A stretch of 64,000 nucleotides of DNA, taken from Euryarchaeota archaeon UBA463 (GTDB lineage Archaea > Thermoplasmatota > Poseidoniia > Poseidoniales > Thalassarchaeaceae). The stretch lies in NCBI GenBank assembly GCA_002501805.1, contig DAOI01000008.1, positions 1 to 64,000 of the forward strand, written 5' to 3'. Under the pieces are notes generated by a model. The model saw only the letters and a list, made by a program, of their open reading frames with translations. It was not told the origin of the DNA and did no database searches. Both the position numbers and the translations under genes were made by a program. This document shows positions 63,186 to 64,000 of this stretch, in pieces (the first letter of the stretch is position 1; each line of letters starts with the position of its first letter).

Positions 63186-63201
63186 GTATATATGTTATAG
63201 A
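63186..63201 (-). promoter_or_regulatory. TATA box of the binding-protein gene
   Basis: The minus strand reads CTATAACATATATACG about 35-50 bases upstream of ATG 63152, giving a predicted transcription start near 63163. Upstream to about 63262 the shared gap with purM is rich in A/T runs. No gene is seen in it. Confidence 0.55.
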
Positions 63202-63342
63202 GATTCTCAAAAAAAAGTCTAAAAAGGGCGTTTTTTTGAAAAACGGCTCTTAATCTTATTTTTTTATGACTAAATCTCTGAGTGTGGGAAGCGAGAGTAT
63301 CATGAGCGGTAACACGTGCGAAGAGTCGTGAGTGGTGCGCCG

Positions 63343-64000
63343 ATGGACTATGCAAGTAGTGGGGTAGACATAGATTTAGAGGCCCAGGCAGTCTCAAGCC
63401 TAATTGGATCGCTTGCCAATTCTGTGAGGAAGAAAGGGGAAATCGGAGCTCCAGTTCCTCTTCCCGGAGGGTTTGGAGGAATCATTGAGTTCGGAGAATC
63501 TAGGTTGGCCTTAGCTACCGACGGAGTCGGTTCAAAATTGCAAATTGCAAATCATTTGGGGAGGCTGGAGGGAGTCGGTATCGATTGTATAGCCATGAAT
63601 GTGAATGATCTGATATGTGTAGGCGCTGAGCCAGTAGCCTTTGTTGACTATATCGCGACGCCGAAGACTGATCGCTCGGTTCATTCGATACTGGGAGAGT
63701 CTCTTTCAGAGGGTTGCTCCAGATCCAGAGTTACGCTGGCAGGAGGCGAGACGGCGACCCTTCCGGGAATAGTGAGAGAGCTGGACATGTCAGGTACTGC
63801 TTTGGGGTGGTTTCCCAAGGGGGAGGCAATTACTGGAGAGCGTCTAGAGTGTGGAGACCTTCTAATCGGTTTGCCCAGTAGTGGTATTCATTCAAACGGT
63901 TATACCCTAGTCAGAGCGATTGTCGAGAGAAGTGGCCATTCTCTTATTGAGGAGGCCCCTTTTGATACGTCTCACCCTGGCAGAGTCATAGAGCGCTTTC
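63343..64000 (+). CDS. purM: Phosphoribosylformylglycinamidine cyclo-ligase, 5' part
   Basis: The first 219 codons of PurM (AIR synthetase), which closes the imidazole ring in purine synthesis using ATP; the gene runs off the window. The start MDYASSGVDIDLEAQAV is the typical N-terminus. GGFGGIIEFG, ATDGVGSKLQIA (substrate loop), GIDCIAMNVNDLICVGAEP, TLAGGETATLPGIV and GLPSSGIHSNGYTLVRAI match the family in order. The reading frame is open throughout. The ATG at 63343 has only a weak GAGTGGTG upstream. It is divergent from the binding-protein gene. Confidence 0.94.
   Translation, partial: MDYASSGVDIDLEAQAVSSLIGSLANSVRKKGEIGAPVPLPGGFGGIIEFGESRLALATDGVGSKLQIANHLGRLEGVGIDCIAMNVNDLICVGAEPVAFVDYIATPKTDRSVHSILGESLSEGCSRSRVTLAGGETATLPGIVRELDMSGTALGWFPKGEAITGERLECGDLLIGLPSSGIHSNGYTLVRAIVERSGHSLIEEAPFDTSHPGRVIERF

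Noticed and set aside
63202..63262. Terminator or small RNA in the poly-A/poly-T stretch before purM
   Set aside because: The runs of A and T do not form a GC-containing stem, and the stretch sits between divergent promoters, so it is better read as AT-rich promoter DNA.

Overview
The window is archaeal. It encodes EF-1alpha, archaeal uS10, uL1, uL10 (P0-like) and uL12 (P1-like), Spt5, Sec61-gamma, family B DNA polymerase, MCM, a GINS subunit, GatE, Pth2, archaeosine radical SAM protein RaSEA and an AK6-like kinase. The compact gene layout, moderate base composition, many secreted PKD, BNR and thrombospondin-type-3 proteins, and amino-acid uptake and peptidase genes fit a marine Thermoplasmatota lineage such as Marine Group II (Poseidoniales). 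That placement is an inference, since no 16S gene is present.

Layout. 0.1-6.5 kb: a calcium-repeat surface protein, a coiled-coil protein, a triple zinc-ribbon protein and a P1B metal ATPase, all on the minus strand. 6.6-9.8 kb: a HAD phosphatase, tRNA-Leu(CAA), a GINS subunit and a bleomycin-hydrolase-type peptidase. 9.8-15.4 kb (minus): uS10, EF-1alpha, a PKD lipoprotein and PolB. 15.5-21.7 kb: a branched-chain aminotransferase, a BNR lipoprotein, a cation antiporter, AK6, a CDP-alcohol phosphatidyltransferase and FtsZ. 21.8-25.4 kb: secE-spt5-rpl11-rpl1-rpl10-rpl12. Here Spt5 carries an N-terminal Nudix-like domain and uL11 is reduced to its C-terminal domain. 25.4-34.5 kb: two unknown genes, a YchF GTPase, a membrane protein that looks like heme-copper oxidase subunit I without most metal ligands, RaSEA, a UMF1-type transporter, a hexapeptide acyltransferase and a coiled-coil protein. 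34.6-44.5 kb (minus): an AddB/AddA-like helicase-nuclease pair followed by an M20 peptidase. 44.5-53.5 kb: a secreted thioredoxin-like protein, threonine aldolase, a degenerate aquaporin-like protein, Pth2, an ECF S component, GatE and MCM. 53.7-54.7 kb: a PPC/DUF296 protein and an alpha/beta hydrolase. 54.7-63.2 kb (minus): a branched-chain-amino-acid-type ABC system with a multi-domain binding lipoprotein, a fused LivH-LivM permease, LivG and LivF. 63.3 kb to the end: the 5' part of purM.

The genes mix replication and repair (GINS, PolB, MCM, AddAB-like), translation, and peptide and amino-acid use (PepC, M20, IlvE, threonine aldolase, Liv system), as expected of a protein-degrading heterotroph. 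Intergenic space is minimal. Several convergent genes meet with 0-1 nt between stop codons, and no gap exceeds 300 bases. No insertion sequence, CRISPR array or integrase is visible. The most unusual items are the C-terminal-domain-only uL11, the Nudix-Spt5 fusion, the ligand-less oxidase-like protein, the apparently permuted and fused binding protein, the LivHM fusion and the archaeal AddAB-like pair.
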